From NCBI RefSeq assembly GCF_002812985.1, contig NZ_PGCP01000010.1, positions 1 through 64,000 of the forward strand: 64,000 bases of DNA, in the 5' to 3' direction. The DNA is from Aeromonas lusitana (GTDB lineage Bacteria; Pseudomonadota; Gammaproteobacteria; Enterobacterales; Aeromonadaceae). Below are positions 1 to 8,168 of this stretch, piece by piece. The translations under genes and the position numbers were made by a program. The notes under the pieces were generated by a model, which saw only the letters and a program-made list of their open reading frames with translations, was not told the origin of the DNA and ran no database searches. Each line of letters opens with the position of its first letter. Within the stretch, counting starts at the first letter, position 1.

Positions 1-213
1 ACATTGAAAATCAAAAATTGTTTTTTGATGCTCGATGCTGTGAGTGCCCACACAGATTGCTTGATTCAAATTGTTAAAGAGCGTTGCAACGTTTCGTCGC
101 TGCGGGAGTGGCATTCTACTCAACCGCCTTCTCGAGTCAAGCCTTATTTTCCAAGGCTTTTCGAGGCACCGACTGGCTTGTTTGCGTTGCCGCTTGCCCT
201 GTCGATGTGGCGC
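1..213 (-). other. rRNA operon leader (16S rRNA upstream region)
   Basis: Read on the minus strand, this stretch has the layout of an enterobacterial rrn leader: a P1 promoter, then boxA, then the string ATCTGTGTGGGCACTC that follows boxA in E. coli 16S leaders. The 16S gene itself would begin just left of base 1, so only the leader is in the window. The open frame at 4-279 on the plus strand runs across this non-coding leader and is not a gene. Confidence 0.85.
70..82 (-). promoter_or_regulatory. rrn boxA antitermination site
   Basis: The minus strand reads GCTCTTTAACAAT, the boxA element bound by NusB-NusE in rRNA antitermination complexes. It sits about 130 nt downstream of the P1 -10 box and is followed by leader sequence resembling that of E. 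coli rrn operons, which argues for the 16S leader rather than the 16S-23S spacer. Confidence 0.88.
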
Positions 214-241
214 ATTATAGAGATATCGATCACATTGGCAA
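214..241 (-). promoter_or_regulatory. rrn P1-type promoter
   Basis: On the minus strand a TTGCCA -35 (236-241) and a perfect TATAAT -10 (214-219) are separated by 16 bp and followed by the GC-rich discriminator GCGCCAC. The 16-bp spacer and this discriminator are the hallmarks of stringently controlled rrn P1 promoters (ppGpp/DksA and initiating-NTP sensitive). A-rich sequence just upstream (about 245-275) could act as an UP element. Confidence 0.85.
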
Positions 242-338
242 GGGCTGACTGCAATAAAATTGCAAAAAATGGCAATTAGTTAATTATTCATGCTAACACA
301 CAGCTTTTATACAAACTTACCCACAGGCACTCGTAAAA

Positions 339-358
339 AGAGGCCATAAAAGGCCTCT
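339..358 (-). terminator. Intrinsic terminator of the nitronate monooxygenase operon
   Basis: Stem AGAGGCC/GGCCTCT with a 6-nt loop. On the minus strand it is followed by TTTTTACG, so it ends transcription leaving the minus-strand genes at 436-1772, just before the rrn promoter region. Confidence 0.75.
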
Positions 359-435
359 AGGCTGTCTGTTGAGGCCGTTCCCTTATATGCCATCCCATTA
401 TCTGGCTCTCATACCGCTCCTATATATAGAGGGCA

Positions 436-1479
436 TCAGGCCAACCCGGCCTCGGCAAGCCAGGCGGCCATCAGATCGGCGGCGGGCAGGGCCCGGCAGC
501 CCGAGGCATTCTGCCCGGCCCAGAGCGGGGAGAAGTCGGCACACCCCCGCTTCTCTGCGGCGCTGCGCAGTGGCGCGATGGCTGCGCTGGCATAAGGAAA
601 GGCAGGAGCCTCGGCCGAGAGTGGCCCCAGCTCCCGCATCAGACGGTTGACTATGCCCCGGGCGGGGCGGCCACTGAACAGGTTGGTCAGGGCGGTGTGA
701 TGGCGCTGTTCCGACTGGATGGCCGCCCGGTGCAAGGCCGAGGTGGTCGCCTCCGGGCAACAGAGGAAGGCGGTGCCCATCTGCACGGAGCTCGCCCCGA
801 GCGCCAGGGCGGCGCGAATCCCCTTGCCATCGACTATGCCCCCGGCGGCGATCACCGGCAGGTTCACCGCCTGCACTAGCTGCGGTAATAGAGTAAAGGT
901 GCCTTGTTGCAGACTGAGATCATCCGAGAGGAAGTGGCCGCGATGGCCCCCCGCCTCCAGCCCCTGAGCTATGATGGCGTCGGCGCCATGCTCAGCTAAC
1001 CAGTGCGCCTCTGCCACAGTCGTGGCGCTGGCCAGCACCTTGGCGCCCCAGGACTTCACTCGGTCGAGCAGCTCGGGAGCCGGTAGTCCGAAATGGAAGC
1101 TCACCACGGCGGGTTTGAACTCGGCCAGGATGGCCGCATGTTCCGCATTGAAGGGGGCGCGGGTCGGGCTACTCACGCTGGCATCCGCCGCGAGTCCCAG
1201 CTCGGCATAATAAGGGGCCAGTGTCTGTCGCCAGCGGCGCTCTTCGGCCGGATCCAGCTCCTGCTGATGGTGGCAGAAGAAGTTGATATTAAAGGGCCCC
1301 AAGCCACTTTCTCTGAGCAAGGTCAGAGATCGCCGCAACTCGGCCGGGCTGAGCATGGCGGCTGGTACAGAACCGAGTCCACCGGCGGCGCTAACCGCCA
1401 GCGCCAGTGCGCAATCCTGCACCCCCGCCATGGGAGCCTGGATGATGGGGTAGCGGATCCCGAGATCGAGCAAGCTCAT
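436..1479 (-). CDS. Nitronate monooxygenase, FMN-dependent
   Basis: The 347-residue protein is a TIM-barrel flavoenzyme of the nitronate monooxygenase (formerly 2-nitropropane dioxygenase) family, which oxidises alkyl nitronates such as propionate-3-nitronate. Visible signatures are PIIQAPMAG near residue 11, the GGHRG loop with the likely catalytic His at 179, AAGGI (a flavin-phosphate segment) and GASSVQMGTAFL. The length is normal for the class. Its ATG overlaps the stop of the upstream gene in an ATGA arrangement, so the two are probably translationally coupled. Its role is presumably detoxification in the cytoplasm; the exact substrate cannot be read from sequence. Confidence 0.9.
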   Translation of the reverse strand: MSLLDLGIRYPIIQAPMAGVQDCALALAVSAAGGLGSVPAAMLSPAELRRSLTLLRESGLGPFNINFFCHHQQELDPAEERRWRQTLAPYYAELGLAADASVSSPTRAPFNAEHAAILAEFKPAVVSFHFGLPAPELLDRVKSWGAKVLASATTVAEAHWLAEHGADAIIAQGLEAGGHRGHFLSDDLSLQQGTFTLLPQLVQAVNLPVIAAGGIVDGKGIRAALALGASSVQMGTAFLCCPEATTSALHRAAIQSEQRHHTALTNLFSGRPARGIVNRLMRELGPLSAEAPAFPYASAAIAPLRSAAEKRGCADFSPLWAGQNASGCRALPAADLMAAWLAEAGLA

Positions 1480-1772
1480 GCTTGTGCCTCCCGTATCACC
1501 CCTTCATGGGCGACGGTCTGCGCTCTGACCTGTTCTCTGGCCAAGGCGATGGCGCCCTCGATGGCGCCCCGCGCCTTGGGGCTGTTCTGCCAGCAGGTCG
1601 AGCCCAGCATGCTGGCCACCAGCTGGACGATATGACTGGCATCGGCCTGGGCCAGTTCGTCCAGGCTGTGGTAGCCCAGTTGCTCGAGTCGGCCGATAAC
1701 GGTGGGCCCGACCCCTTTCACCCCGAGCAGCAAGGCTCGCTCATCCGCCGGGAACTGTTTCACCTCAGTCAT
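1476..1772 (-). CDS. Helix-hairpin-helix domain protein (Cdd1-like)
   Basis: A 98-residue protein with a single helix-hairpin-helix unit; VKGVGPTVIGRLEQLGYHS (residues 18-36) has the G-x-G-P turn and the following LxxLGY pattern. The remainder resembles the short 'pathogenicity locus' (Cdd1) family, including a GSTCWxNSPxAR segment. HhH units usually bind DNA non-specifically, but no nuclease or ligase domain is attached. GGAGG precedes the ATG. It is the first gene of a two-gene operon with nitronate monooxygenase (4-nt overlap). Its biological role is unknown. Confidence 0.8.
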   Translation of the reverse strand: MTEVKQFPADERALLLGVKGVGPTVIGRLEQLGYHSLDELAQADASHIVQLVASMLGSTCWQNSPKARGAIEGAIALAREQVRAQTVAHEGVIREAQA

Positions 1773-1844
1773 TCATCGCCTCCCTGTGTCATGACGTTCT
1801 TTATCTCTCTGCCACATTGCGAAGAGAGTGATCATACTCGCTAT

Positions 1845-2486
1845 TTAACGCACATTTCTTAGCAGGAAATCTGGTTGACCACAGGAGCGAGCCTCCCGTT
1901 TGCGCATCTCGTCGGAGCAGGGAACGGCGCTCTCACCGTCCTTGTCGATGCAGACATAGATCTCCCGCAGAAAGCGGCCCCCATCGGCGCAGGCCAAGGT
2001 GATGCTCCCCTTGGACAGCCAGGCATTGGCCTCCACCAGATCCTGCTTGAGTTGGTCACGGCTCTTGCGAAGGGGCTGGGCCGGAGCCTGATAGGCCGCA
2101 GGCACGGCCACCTTCTCCCGCAGGGTGCTGGCCAGTTGGTGGAACTGCGGCTGGTCGAGACCGGAGCAGGTGCCGTGCTTCTGCCATTCATGGCGATAGA
2201 GGAAGCGGCTGGGGTAGAGCCCGGCGAACTCGCGCTCCATCTCGGGATCCAGCTGTTCGCGACCGCAATCGCTCGGGTAGCCGCGCTGATACTGGGGCCA
2301 GAGGCCGTGCAGCACGAATCCCAGCGGTCGGCTGCACTGCTCCCGATCCCCCGGTTTGACGGCGCAGTGCTGGGGCGACCAGGAGAGGGCCAGCGCATAG
2401 TAGTCAAACTCCCCGGCCCGCCCCTTGGCCTGCACCGCCGAGATCCCCAACAGGGCTCCCATCAGGAGCACCATCATCTGCTTCAT
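1845..2486 (-). CDS. rna: Ribonuclease I, periplasmic RNase T2 family
   Basis: A 213-residue secreted endoribonuclease that cleaves RNA non-specifically through a 2',3'-cyclic phosphate. Residues 1-20 form a signal peptide ending AVQA. Both conserved active-site segments of the T2 family are present: FVLHGLWPQ (His60) and HEWQKHGTC (His99, Glu100, His104). Several cysteines fit the usual disulfides. The size matches enterobacterial RNase I after processing (about 22 kDa). The gene is monocistronic and divergent from the carbonic anhydrase gene. Confidence 0.93.
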   Translation of the reverse strand: MKQMMVLLMGALLGISAVQAKGRAGEFDYYALALSWSPQHCAVKPGDREQCSRPLGFVLHGLWPQYQRGYPSDCGREQLDPEMEREFAGLYPSRFLYRHEWQKHGTCSGLDQPQFHQLASTLREKVAVPAAYQAPAQPLRKSRDQLKQDLVEANAWLSKGSITLACADGGRFLREIYVCIDKDGESAVPCSDEMRKREARSCGQPDFLLRNVR

Positions 2487-2720
2487 CTATTCTCTCCTTC
2501 ACGTCGCGTGGTTCACCCTGGCAAGGCTGAACGCCCCCAGCACCGAGTCCCATGTTCCCACCGATGGGACCCGAAAAACAACCATCTGAAATGTCCCTAC
2601 TTATACTGGGTCAGACCAGTAAAGGGTTTCCCCTGCCGGATCAGAGGCGTAAGCTGACTCTCCGGCGAGCCACCGCGTCCCGCCACCCTATCCCCGAATT
2701 CAGCTGCAACAGGATGTAAC

Positions 2721-3281
2721 ATGATCCGCAAGAATCCCTCAGGTCACCTGCCCGTCATCCACGAATCCGCCTATATCGACAAAACTGCCATCATCTGCGG
2801 CAAGGTGATCATCAAGGAGAACGTGTTTGTCGGCCCCTACGCCGTGATCCGTGCCGACGAGGTGGACGAAACCGGTGACATGGAGCCCATCGTCATCGGC
2901 GCCAACTCCAACATCCAGGATGGCGTGGTGATCCACTCCAAGTCCGGCGCCGCCGTGACCATCGGCGAGTTCAGCTCCATCGCCCACCGCAGCATAGTGC
3001 ACGGCCCCTGCGAGGTCGGTAACCGGGTTTTCATCGGCTTCAACAGCGTGCTGTTCAACTGCCATATCGGCGAAGGCTGCGTGGTGCGCCACAACTCGGT
3101 CGTCGACGGCTGCGATCTGCCCGCCGGCTTCTATGTGCCCTCCACCACCCGCATCAACCAGCAGAGCGATCTGGCCGAGATCCCCCGGGTCACGGTCGAT
3201 GCCACCGAGTTCTCCGAGGACGTGGCCCACACCAACATCGATCTGGTCAAGGGTTACAAGGCGCTCTCCAACGAGTTCTGA
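2721..3281 (+). CDS. Gamma-class carbonic anhydrase (Cam/CamH-like)
   Basis: A 186-residue left-handed beta-helix protein made of hexapeptide repeats. The three zinc ligands of the archaeal Cam enzyme are present as His72, His89 and His94, and the surrounding SNIQDGVVIH, SIAHRSIVHG and HTNIDLVKGYK segments follow Cam more closely than the shorter YrdA/PaaY proteins. The acidic loop that carries the proton-shuttle glutamate in Cam is missing: after His72 the chain goes straight to SKSGAAVTIG, as in the CamH subclass. There is no clear signal peptide. The expected activity is reversible CO2 hydration, with reduced proton transfer possible. Confidence 0.85.
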   Translation: MIRKNPSGHLPVIHESAYIDKTAIICGKVIIKENVFVGPYAVIRADEVDETGDMEPIVIGANSNIQDGVVIHSKSGAAVTIGEFSSIAHRSIVHGPCEVGNRVFIGFNSVLFNCHIGEGCVVRHNSVVDGCDLPAGFYVPSTTRINQQSDLAEIPRVTVDATEFSEDVAHTNIDLVKGYKALSNEF

Positions 3282-3307
3282 GTTCCTCCTTATTTAAGAA
3301 CGAAAAA

Positions 3308-3330
3308 ACGGGCGCTAGGGCGCCCGTTTT
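3308..3330 (+). terminator. Terminator of the carbonic anhydrase gene
   Basis: Stem ACGGGCGC/GCGCCCGT with a TAGG loop, flanked by A6 and T5. The symmetry means it could also stop minus-strand transcription from the large lipoprotein gene at 3381. Confidence 0.85.
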
Positions 3331-3361
3331 TATTGCGGTTCTTATTGCGGTTCTTATTGCG
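3330..3361. repeat. 12-bp tandem repeat, 2.7 copies
   Basis: TTATTGCGGTTC occurs at 3330-3341 and 3342-3353, with a partial third copy starting at 3354. It lies between a terminator and the 3' end of a minus-strand gene. It is a simple short tandem repeat with no evident function; copy number could vary between strains. Confidence 0.8.
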
Positions 3362-3380
3362 ATAGAGGAGTGCTTGCGCG

Positions 3381-6300
3381 CTAGATGGCCCGCACACAGG
3401 CAGCGGCATGAGCCTCGGTTGGCAGATCGGTGAGGGGCTCACCGGTACCCAGATCCAGCAGGGGCGCCTCGCCGTCACCATTGCTGGCGTCGCTGCTCCA
3501 GAAGCGGCTGTAGAGCGGCCAACCTTTTTCGGTCAAGAGCTTCATCTCCTCACCGCTCTGGTGATAGGCGGCGAACAGGCTCGCCAGCTCCTGGGCCGTC
3601 GGCAGGCGCCAGTCATCGTGACCACGGGCCACCAGCTGCTGGCAATATTCCCGCGCCCGCTCCTGACCCATCATCGCGTAGTTGGCGGTGAAGGGGTTGT
3701 AATCCCCGTCCTCGTCCTTCGCGGTGTCGTCATAGGCGATCCTCAGTCGATCCGCCTCGCTCTGGGTGAGCGGGCAGACGAAGGAGAGCCTGCCCGCCAC
3801 CAGCTCGGGCTGATGACAACCCTGGCTGAAGTCAGGCTGTGCATCCACCACTTGTACCCGCACCGCCAGGGTGCGACCACCGACGCTGAGCCGCAGCCGA
3901 GCCGGGCCCACGGCGAGGCCGGTCACGACTCCTTGCCCATCGACCCTTGCCAGTTCGGGCAGTTCGCTGAGCCAAGTCGCCGGTTCACTCAATGTCGTCA
4001 GGGTGCCATCGCTCAGGCGTATGGCCGCCTGCAGCGCCAGGGAGCGACCCACTTCCAGCTGAGGCAGTGCTGGCGTCACCACCAGATCCACCGGGATGGC
4101 GCCGACAGGACGCGCATCATCCACCTCGCTCAGACCCAGCTCGGCGACACTGGCCGGGATGCGTCTGGGCTCGGCCGAGGCGCCGCGCAGGAACTCGCCG
4201 ATGGCGTCTAGCTCATCGTTGGTCAGGCCAAGCGCATGGAGGTGATCGGAAGCCTTGGGGAAGAAGGGATCGTGGATATCCGCCCCCGTAGGGAAGCCCA
4301 CCCCGGTACTCCACTTGGTGACGCCGAAGTTGTACATGGCCACCACCCCCTGCACAGATCCACCGAGACGCTGGGCCAGGATCGGGAAGACGCCGTTGTG
4401 CATATAGGGGCCGGTGAAGGCCACGTCTCGCAGGCTCGGAGTCTTGAACAGCCCCATGTCCGCCTGCTGGCGGGTCTGCAGGAAGCGACCCCTGTCTTCC
4501 AGATTGCGGCCGTAATAGGTGAGCCCCACGCTCTCGAACTGATGCTGGCTCAGCAAGGGGCCCGAGTGGCAGTTCATGCAGCGGCCATCGGTTCTGAACA
4601 GGTGCATGCCCCATAGCGCCTTGTCGCTGAGGGCCTGGGTATCCCCCTTGACGAAACGCTCCAGCGGACTCGGGTTGCTGATGATAGTGCGCTCGAAGGT
4701 GGCGATGGCCTTGGCGACCCGATCCAGGGAGATGTGATCATCCCCAAAGGCGGTGGCGAAGGCCGCCCCATAGTCCGGGCTGGCTCGCAGGCGCGTCAGT
4801 AGCTCGTCGTGATCCAGCGCCATCTCCACCGGGTTGTTGATGGGGTGCAGGGACTGCTCCTCCAAGGAGCCGACCCGGCCATCCCAGAACTGGGTGCTGC
4901 TATAAGCGGCATTGAGGATGGTCGGAGCGTTGCGGGTCCCCTTCTGACCCAGGTGGCCGACCGAGACGCTCAGGCCGTCGCTCCAACCTTTCTGGGGATC
5001 GTGACAGCTGGCACAGCTGATGTCGCGGGCCTTCGAGAGCCGCTTGTCGAAGAAGAGCTGCTGACCCAGCACCACCTTGGCTCGGCTGTAAGAGTTATCG
5101 GCCGGGAAGGGCACAGCGGGCATGGCTCCCAGCTCCTGCCACTGCACGCCTTCATCTACATTGGCGGCTGGCCACTGGCTGCTGTCGCCGGCGTATTGCG
5201 CCCGCAGCGCAGCCAGATCCGGCATGGCGCCGTCACGCACCACCGAGGGGCGCACCGGGTAGAGGGCGACCGTATACCAGAGCAGGCTGCCCGCCCCCTC
5301 ATCGCGCCAGCTGCGAGTGAGCGGCTGGTAGAGTCGCGCCTTCGCGCTATCCTGCAGCCAGATCCACTCGGGCAGGGCGAGGGCGAAGGTATGGGGATAA
5401 CGCCAACCCTGCTTGTCGGTGGTGAGCAGGCGTTCGAACTCCACCAGGGTTGGCAGGCGCCAGCCTGTCTGGCCACAGCTGGTCGGGCGCTGTGACAACG
5501 AATCCCTAGGAGTCGTCGCCGAGCTCATAAAGCCCTCTCCCGGCAGCCAGTACTGACTGCCCTTGACGCTGGAGACGGTGCGTACATCGTGTAGACACTG
5601 CCAATCCCCCTGGGTCAGCAACTTGCCTCTCGCATCCAGTCGCAGCAGCTCGGCGGTCTCGGGCTCGTCCGCGATGACCGGCTTGGCCGGGTAGAGCGCA
5701 CTCTGGGCGGCCTGAATGGCGACGCCATTGGTGCGGCGATACCAGTTGCGCGCCGCGCTGTCGTCTCGCAGTGCCAGCAGCATCTGCCAGCTGTCTGGGT
5801 AGTTGAGCTCGGCCCCCAGTCGCTGGGCCCGCAGCAGGGTGGCGTAGTCCTGAATGGCAGCCTCTTGCTGCAGGCGGATCTCGCCGCCCTGAGCCCACTC
5901 ACTGGCATCGAGCGCCCCGTCACCATTGAGATCGCTGAGCAGGAAGAGGGCTGTCTCCTCCTCATCCAGGAGCAGCGTCGGCGCGGCGGCGCGGCGAGCC
6001 CGATTGTCACCGGCAGCCAGATCGGCCACCAGGGCACTGCTGGCACGCAGGATATAACCATCCTGCTCACCGCTGAGCTCGAGGGGTGCACTCAGCAACA
6101 GGCCGGCGGGCAGAGTCAGGGTCGTATCGCCCTGGCCGCTCAGGGTCAGGGATGTGCCTATGCCGGTGGCGCGCTGGCGCAGATTCAGGGTCGCCCCCGG
6201 CGCCAGTCGGTCACCCAGATCGATGGCGAGGGTCAGTTCGGCGCGAGTATGGGTCTGCGGCGGCGTGACGATCGGCGGATCTATGACAGGCGGGGTGACT

Positions 6301-6404
6301 ACGGGCGGCTCGACGACAGGAGGTACTGGATTGGAGCCGTCGCTGCTGTTGTCGTTGCAAGCGGTCAGGGCCAGCAAGCTGGCCAGCAGTAATATGGGTT
6401 TCAT
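3381..6404 (-). CDS. Di-haem cytochrome c peroxidase-like lipoprotein with DUF1566, EF-hand and Ig-like domains
   Basis: The protein has 1007 residues from the ATG at 6404, chosen because it begins a lipoprotein signal (lipobox LTAC, Cys16). The order is: a Pro/Val/Thr-rich tether (about 25-50), an EF-hand-like DLNGDGALDASEW loop (Asp158), a DUF1566/Lcl-type domain with GWRLPT (about 265-385), a MauG/CcpA-type peroxidase domain with haem sites CASCH (Cys464-His468) and CMNCH (Cys609-His613), a Big_2 Ig-like domain (about 770-850) and a second DUF1566-type domain with DWRLPT at the C-terminus. This is much longer than ordinary 330-residue CCPs. A Fur-box-like sequence lies 45 bp upstream, suggesting iron control. 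It is probably outer-membrane anchored; the substrate (peroxide, or modification of a partner protein) is unknown. Confidence 0.85.
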   Translation of the reverse strand: MKPILLLASLLALTACNDNSSDGSNPVPPVVEPPVVTPPVIDPPIVTPPQTHTRAELTLAIDLGDRLAPGATLNLRQRATGIGTSLTLSGQGDTTLTLPAGLLLSAPLELSGEQDGYILRASSALVADLAAGDNRARRAAAPTLLLDEEETALFLLSDLNGDGALDASEWAQGGEIRLQQEAAIQDYATLLRAQRLGAELNYPDSWQMLLALRDDSAARNWYRRTNGVAIQAAQSALYPAKPVIADEPETAELLRLDARGKLLTQGDWQCLHDVRTVSSVKGSQYWLPGEGFMSSATTPRDSLSQRPTSCGQTGWRLPTLVEFERLLTTDKQGWRYPHTFALALPEWIWLQDSAKARLYQPLTRSWRDEGAGSLLWYTVALYPVRPSVVRDGAMPDLAALRAQYAGDSSQWPAANVDEGVQWQELGAMPAVPFPADNSYSRAKVVLGQQLFFDKRLSKARDISCASCHDPQKGWSDGLSVSVGHLGQKGTRNAPTILNAAYSSTQFWDGRVGSLEEQSLHPINNPVEMALDHDELLTRLRASPDYGAAFATAFGDDHISLDRVAKAIATFERTIISNPSPLERFVKGDTQALSDKALWGMHLFRTDGRCMNCHSGPLLSQHQFESVGLTYYGRNLEDRGRFLQTRQQADMGLFKTPSLRDVAFTGPYMHNGVFPILAQRLGGSVQGVVAMYNFGVTKWSTGVGFPTGADIHDPFFPKASDHLHALGLTNDELDAIGEFLRGASAEPRRIPASVAELGLSEVDDARPVGAIPVDLVVTPALPQLEVGRSLALQAAIRLSDGTLTTLSEPATWLSELPELARVDGQGVVTGLAVGPARLRLSVGGRTLAVRVQVVDAQPDFSQGCHQPELVAGRLSFVCPLTQSEADRLRIAYDDTAKDEDGDYNPFTANYAMMGQERAREYCQQLVARGHDDWRLPTAQELASLFAAYHQSGEEMKLLTEKGWPLYSRFWSSDASNGDGEAPLLDLGTGEPLTDLPTEAHAAACVRAI

Positions 6405-6449
6405 CGTTTGGTTGCGGTGGGCAGACAGGCCGGCGATTATCCACCCAAA

Positions 6450-6464
6450 TGCCAATCATTATCA
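6450..6464 (-). promoter_or_regulatory. Fur-box-like operator
   Basis: On the minus strand TGATAATGATTGGCA matches the 7-1-7 Fur consensus TGATAATGATTATCA at 13 of 15 positions. It lies about 45 bp upstream of the ATG of the haem-peroxidase lipoprotein, where promoter elements would sit. This suggests repression by Fe-Fur. Confidence 0.6.
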
Positions 6465-6601
6465 ATTGCGTTCAGCTAATATTCATTTTGATAACAAACG
6501 CCATTCCATGGCTACCTTACCTACCGATGACAAGAGGGCCGACACCCATGAGTGCCAGCCCTCTTCAACCTTCCTTTTCGCTCCCATTCAGGGGGGCAGC
6601 G

Positions 6602-7507
6602 TTAACACTTCTTCAGACTGATATGCCAGTTGGCACCGGACGCCACCTGATGCTTGGCGGCGAAGCTGTCCATGTTGAGCGCCACCGACACCTGCAGCAG
6701 GCTGTTGAGGTAAATGAGCGGCTGCCCTTCCGGCACATCACCGAAGCTGCTGACATAGGGAGCCTTGCCCTCGAACTTGACCACCTCTCCCTCGCTTATC
6801 TTGAGGCAGGCATTGTCCCCCTTGTTGATCCCCGCCTTGGTCAGCAGAGTCTCGTCGATGTTGCTCCAGACGTTGCCGTACTGCACATCCAGGATGGGAA
6901 TGGTGCCCTTGACGGTGCCGTCGCTCTCGACCAGCGCGGCCTGATAGGGAATGGTCACCACCTCGGCGGGTAGCAGGGGCCCCACCTGCTCATAGCTGAT
7001 GGTGCCGGAGGCAAGCCGGGCGCCCGTGTAGGCGTACACATCGCGGCCGTGGAAGGTGTAGGACTTCTCGGAACCCTTGAGACGATTGCGCTTCTCATCA
7101 ATCTGGCGCACCGCCTCTATGCCGAAGTGCTCGGCCACCAGGGTCAGGGTGCCGTTGTCTGGCGAGACTATGTAGTGGCCGCTCCTGGTCTTGAGCACCA
7201 CAGAGTGGCGCGCCGTGCCCACCCCCGGATCCACCACACTCACGAAGACAGTGCCCTTGGGCCAGTAGTTGATGGTCTGGTAGAGGCGGTAGGAGGCCTC
7301 CCAGATGTTGTAGGCCGGGATCTCGTGGGTCAGATCCTGCAGCGGCAATGTTCTGTCCACCCCGAAGGCAACCCCCTTCATGGCCGACACAGCACCATCC
7401 TTGAGGCCAAAGTCGGTCTGAATCACCAACGCCTCGTTGGCGAAGGCGCTACCAGCTAGCAGCGAGAGGGTGAGCGCGAGCACGCGGGGAGCGGTGCGAA
7501 TATCCAT
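6602..7507 (-). CDS. Exported SAM hydroxide adenosyltransferase family protein (DUF62)
   Basis: A 301-residue protein from the ATG at 7507, chosen because AAGGAG lies 7 nt upstream and residues 1-23 then form a signal peptide ending GSAFA. The mature part has the hallmarks of the SAM hydrolase/fluorinase superfamily: TDFGLKDG, HEIPAYNI, VDPGVGTARH, SPDNGTL, TFHGRDVYA and a variant of the usual DxFGNxxTN site (VQYGNVWSNID). Family members split SAM to adenosine and methionine using water; fluorinases and chlorinases use halide. A signal peptide is odd for an enzyme whose substrate is cytoplasmic. Confidence 0.85.
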   Translation of the reverse strand: MDIRTAPRVLALTLSLLAGSAFANEALVIQTDFGLKDGAVSAMKGVAFGVDRTLPLQDLTHEIPAYNIWEASYRLYQTINYWPKGTVFVSVVDPGVGTARHSVVLKTRSGHYIVSPDNGTLTLVAEHFGIEAVRQIDEKRNRLKGSEKSYTFHGRDVYAYTGARLASGTISYEQVGPLLPAEVVTIPYQAALVESDGTVKGTIPILDVQYGNVWSNIDETLLTKAGINKGDNACLKISEGEVVKFEGKAPYVSSFGDVPEGQPLIYLNSLLQVSVALNMDSFAAKHQVASGANWHISLKKC

Positions 7508-7680
7508 ATCGGGACTCCTTGGGGATAAATGAAAAAGCAGACACAGCCGTTTAGACATCCAGAATGCCATTAACTCTGCTCTTTGCAAGTCCCGATACCC
7601 GAATGGGGGAAAGCGCTCGCCTGCGACCTCGAACGGGTGTATCCATGGGGCTGTGTCGAGCGGTGAAATGAGGAGTTGTG

Positions 7681-8142
7681 ATGACAGAGCGACAAGCCCC
7701 CAGGCTCTCCCTGATCCTGGGCGAGCAGACCAGTCGGTTGGAAATCATCCAGCAGGACGGTGTGAGTGAAACATACCCACTGGCCTTCGGCCTGGATGCC
7801 ATGACGCCGAGCCCGTTTCGCCGGGATCCGCCCAGCGCACTTGAGCTCGAGCAGGCCATCATGGTGGTGGAGGACGTGCTGATGCCGCTCGCGGCCCGGA
7901 TCCCGCCCCACGAGACGGTGGTACTGCACAGCCCCTACCCGCTGGCCGACAAACTCGGCAGCCAGGAGCTGAGCCGGGAGAGCGTCGAGCAGTTATTCGG
8001 CCAGTTTGCCGCCATGGTGGAAGGGGATCCCCTGGCCGCGGCCAACCTGCCCAAGGCGCGCCACTTCGCCGCTACCCTCCTGATCCTGCGAGAATGGATG
8101 CACCATCTGGATGCCAGGCAAGTGATCTTGGCCGATTCATAG
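7681..8142 (+). CDS. Conserved-looking protein of unknown function
   Basis: A 153-residue soluble protein beginning MTERQAPRLSLILG. The ATG at 7681 is preferred over the GTG one codon earlier because AGGAG (7670-7674) then has a 6-nt spacer. No signal peptide or membrane segment is seen, and I recognise no catalytic motif. The codon usage matches the neighbours, so it is very likely a real gene. It is divergent from the exported SAM hydrolase homologue and ends at its own terminator. Confidence 0.7.
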   Translation: MTERQAPRLSLILGEQTSRLEIIQQDGVSETYPLAFGLDAMTPSPFRRDPPSALELEQAIMVVEDVLMPLAARIPPHETVVLHSPYPLADKLGSQELSRESVEQLFGQFAAMVEGDPLAAANLPKARHFAATLLILREWMHHLDARQVILADS

Positions 8143-8146
8143 TACC

Positions 8147-8168
8147 GAGGCCAGAATAGGCCTCTTTT
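8147..8168 (+). terminator. Terminator after the unknown gene
   Basis: Stem GAGGCC/GGCCTC with a 6-nt loop followed by TTTT, beginning 4 nt after the stop codon at 8142. Confidence 0.7.

Noticed and set aside
4..279. A 91-codon open frame on the plus strand
   Set aside because: It runs through the rrn leader, boxA and P1 promoter on the opposite strand and has no ribosome site or protein-like composition.
3330..3361. The 12-bp repeat as a regulatory iteron set
   Set aside because: It lies between 3' ends of two genes after a terminator, with no origin or promoter nearby; treated as a simple tandem repeat.
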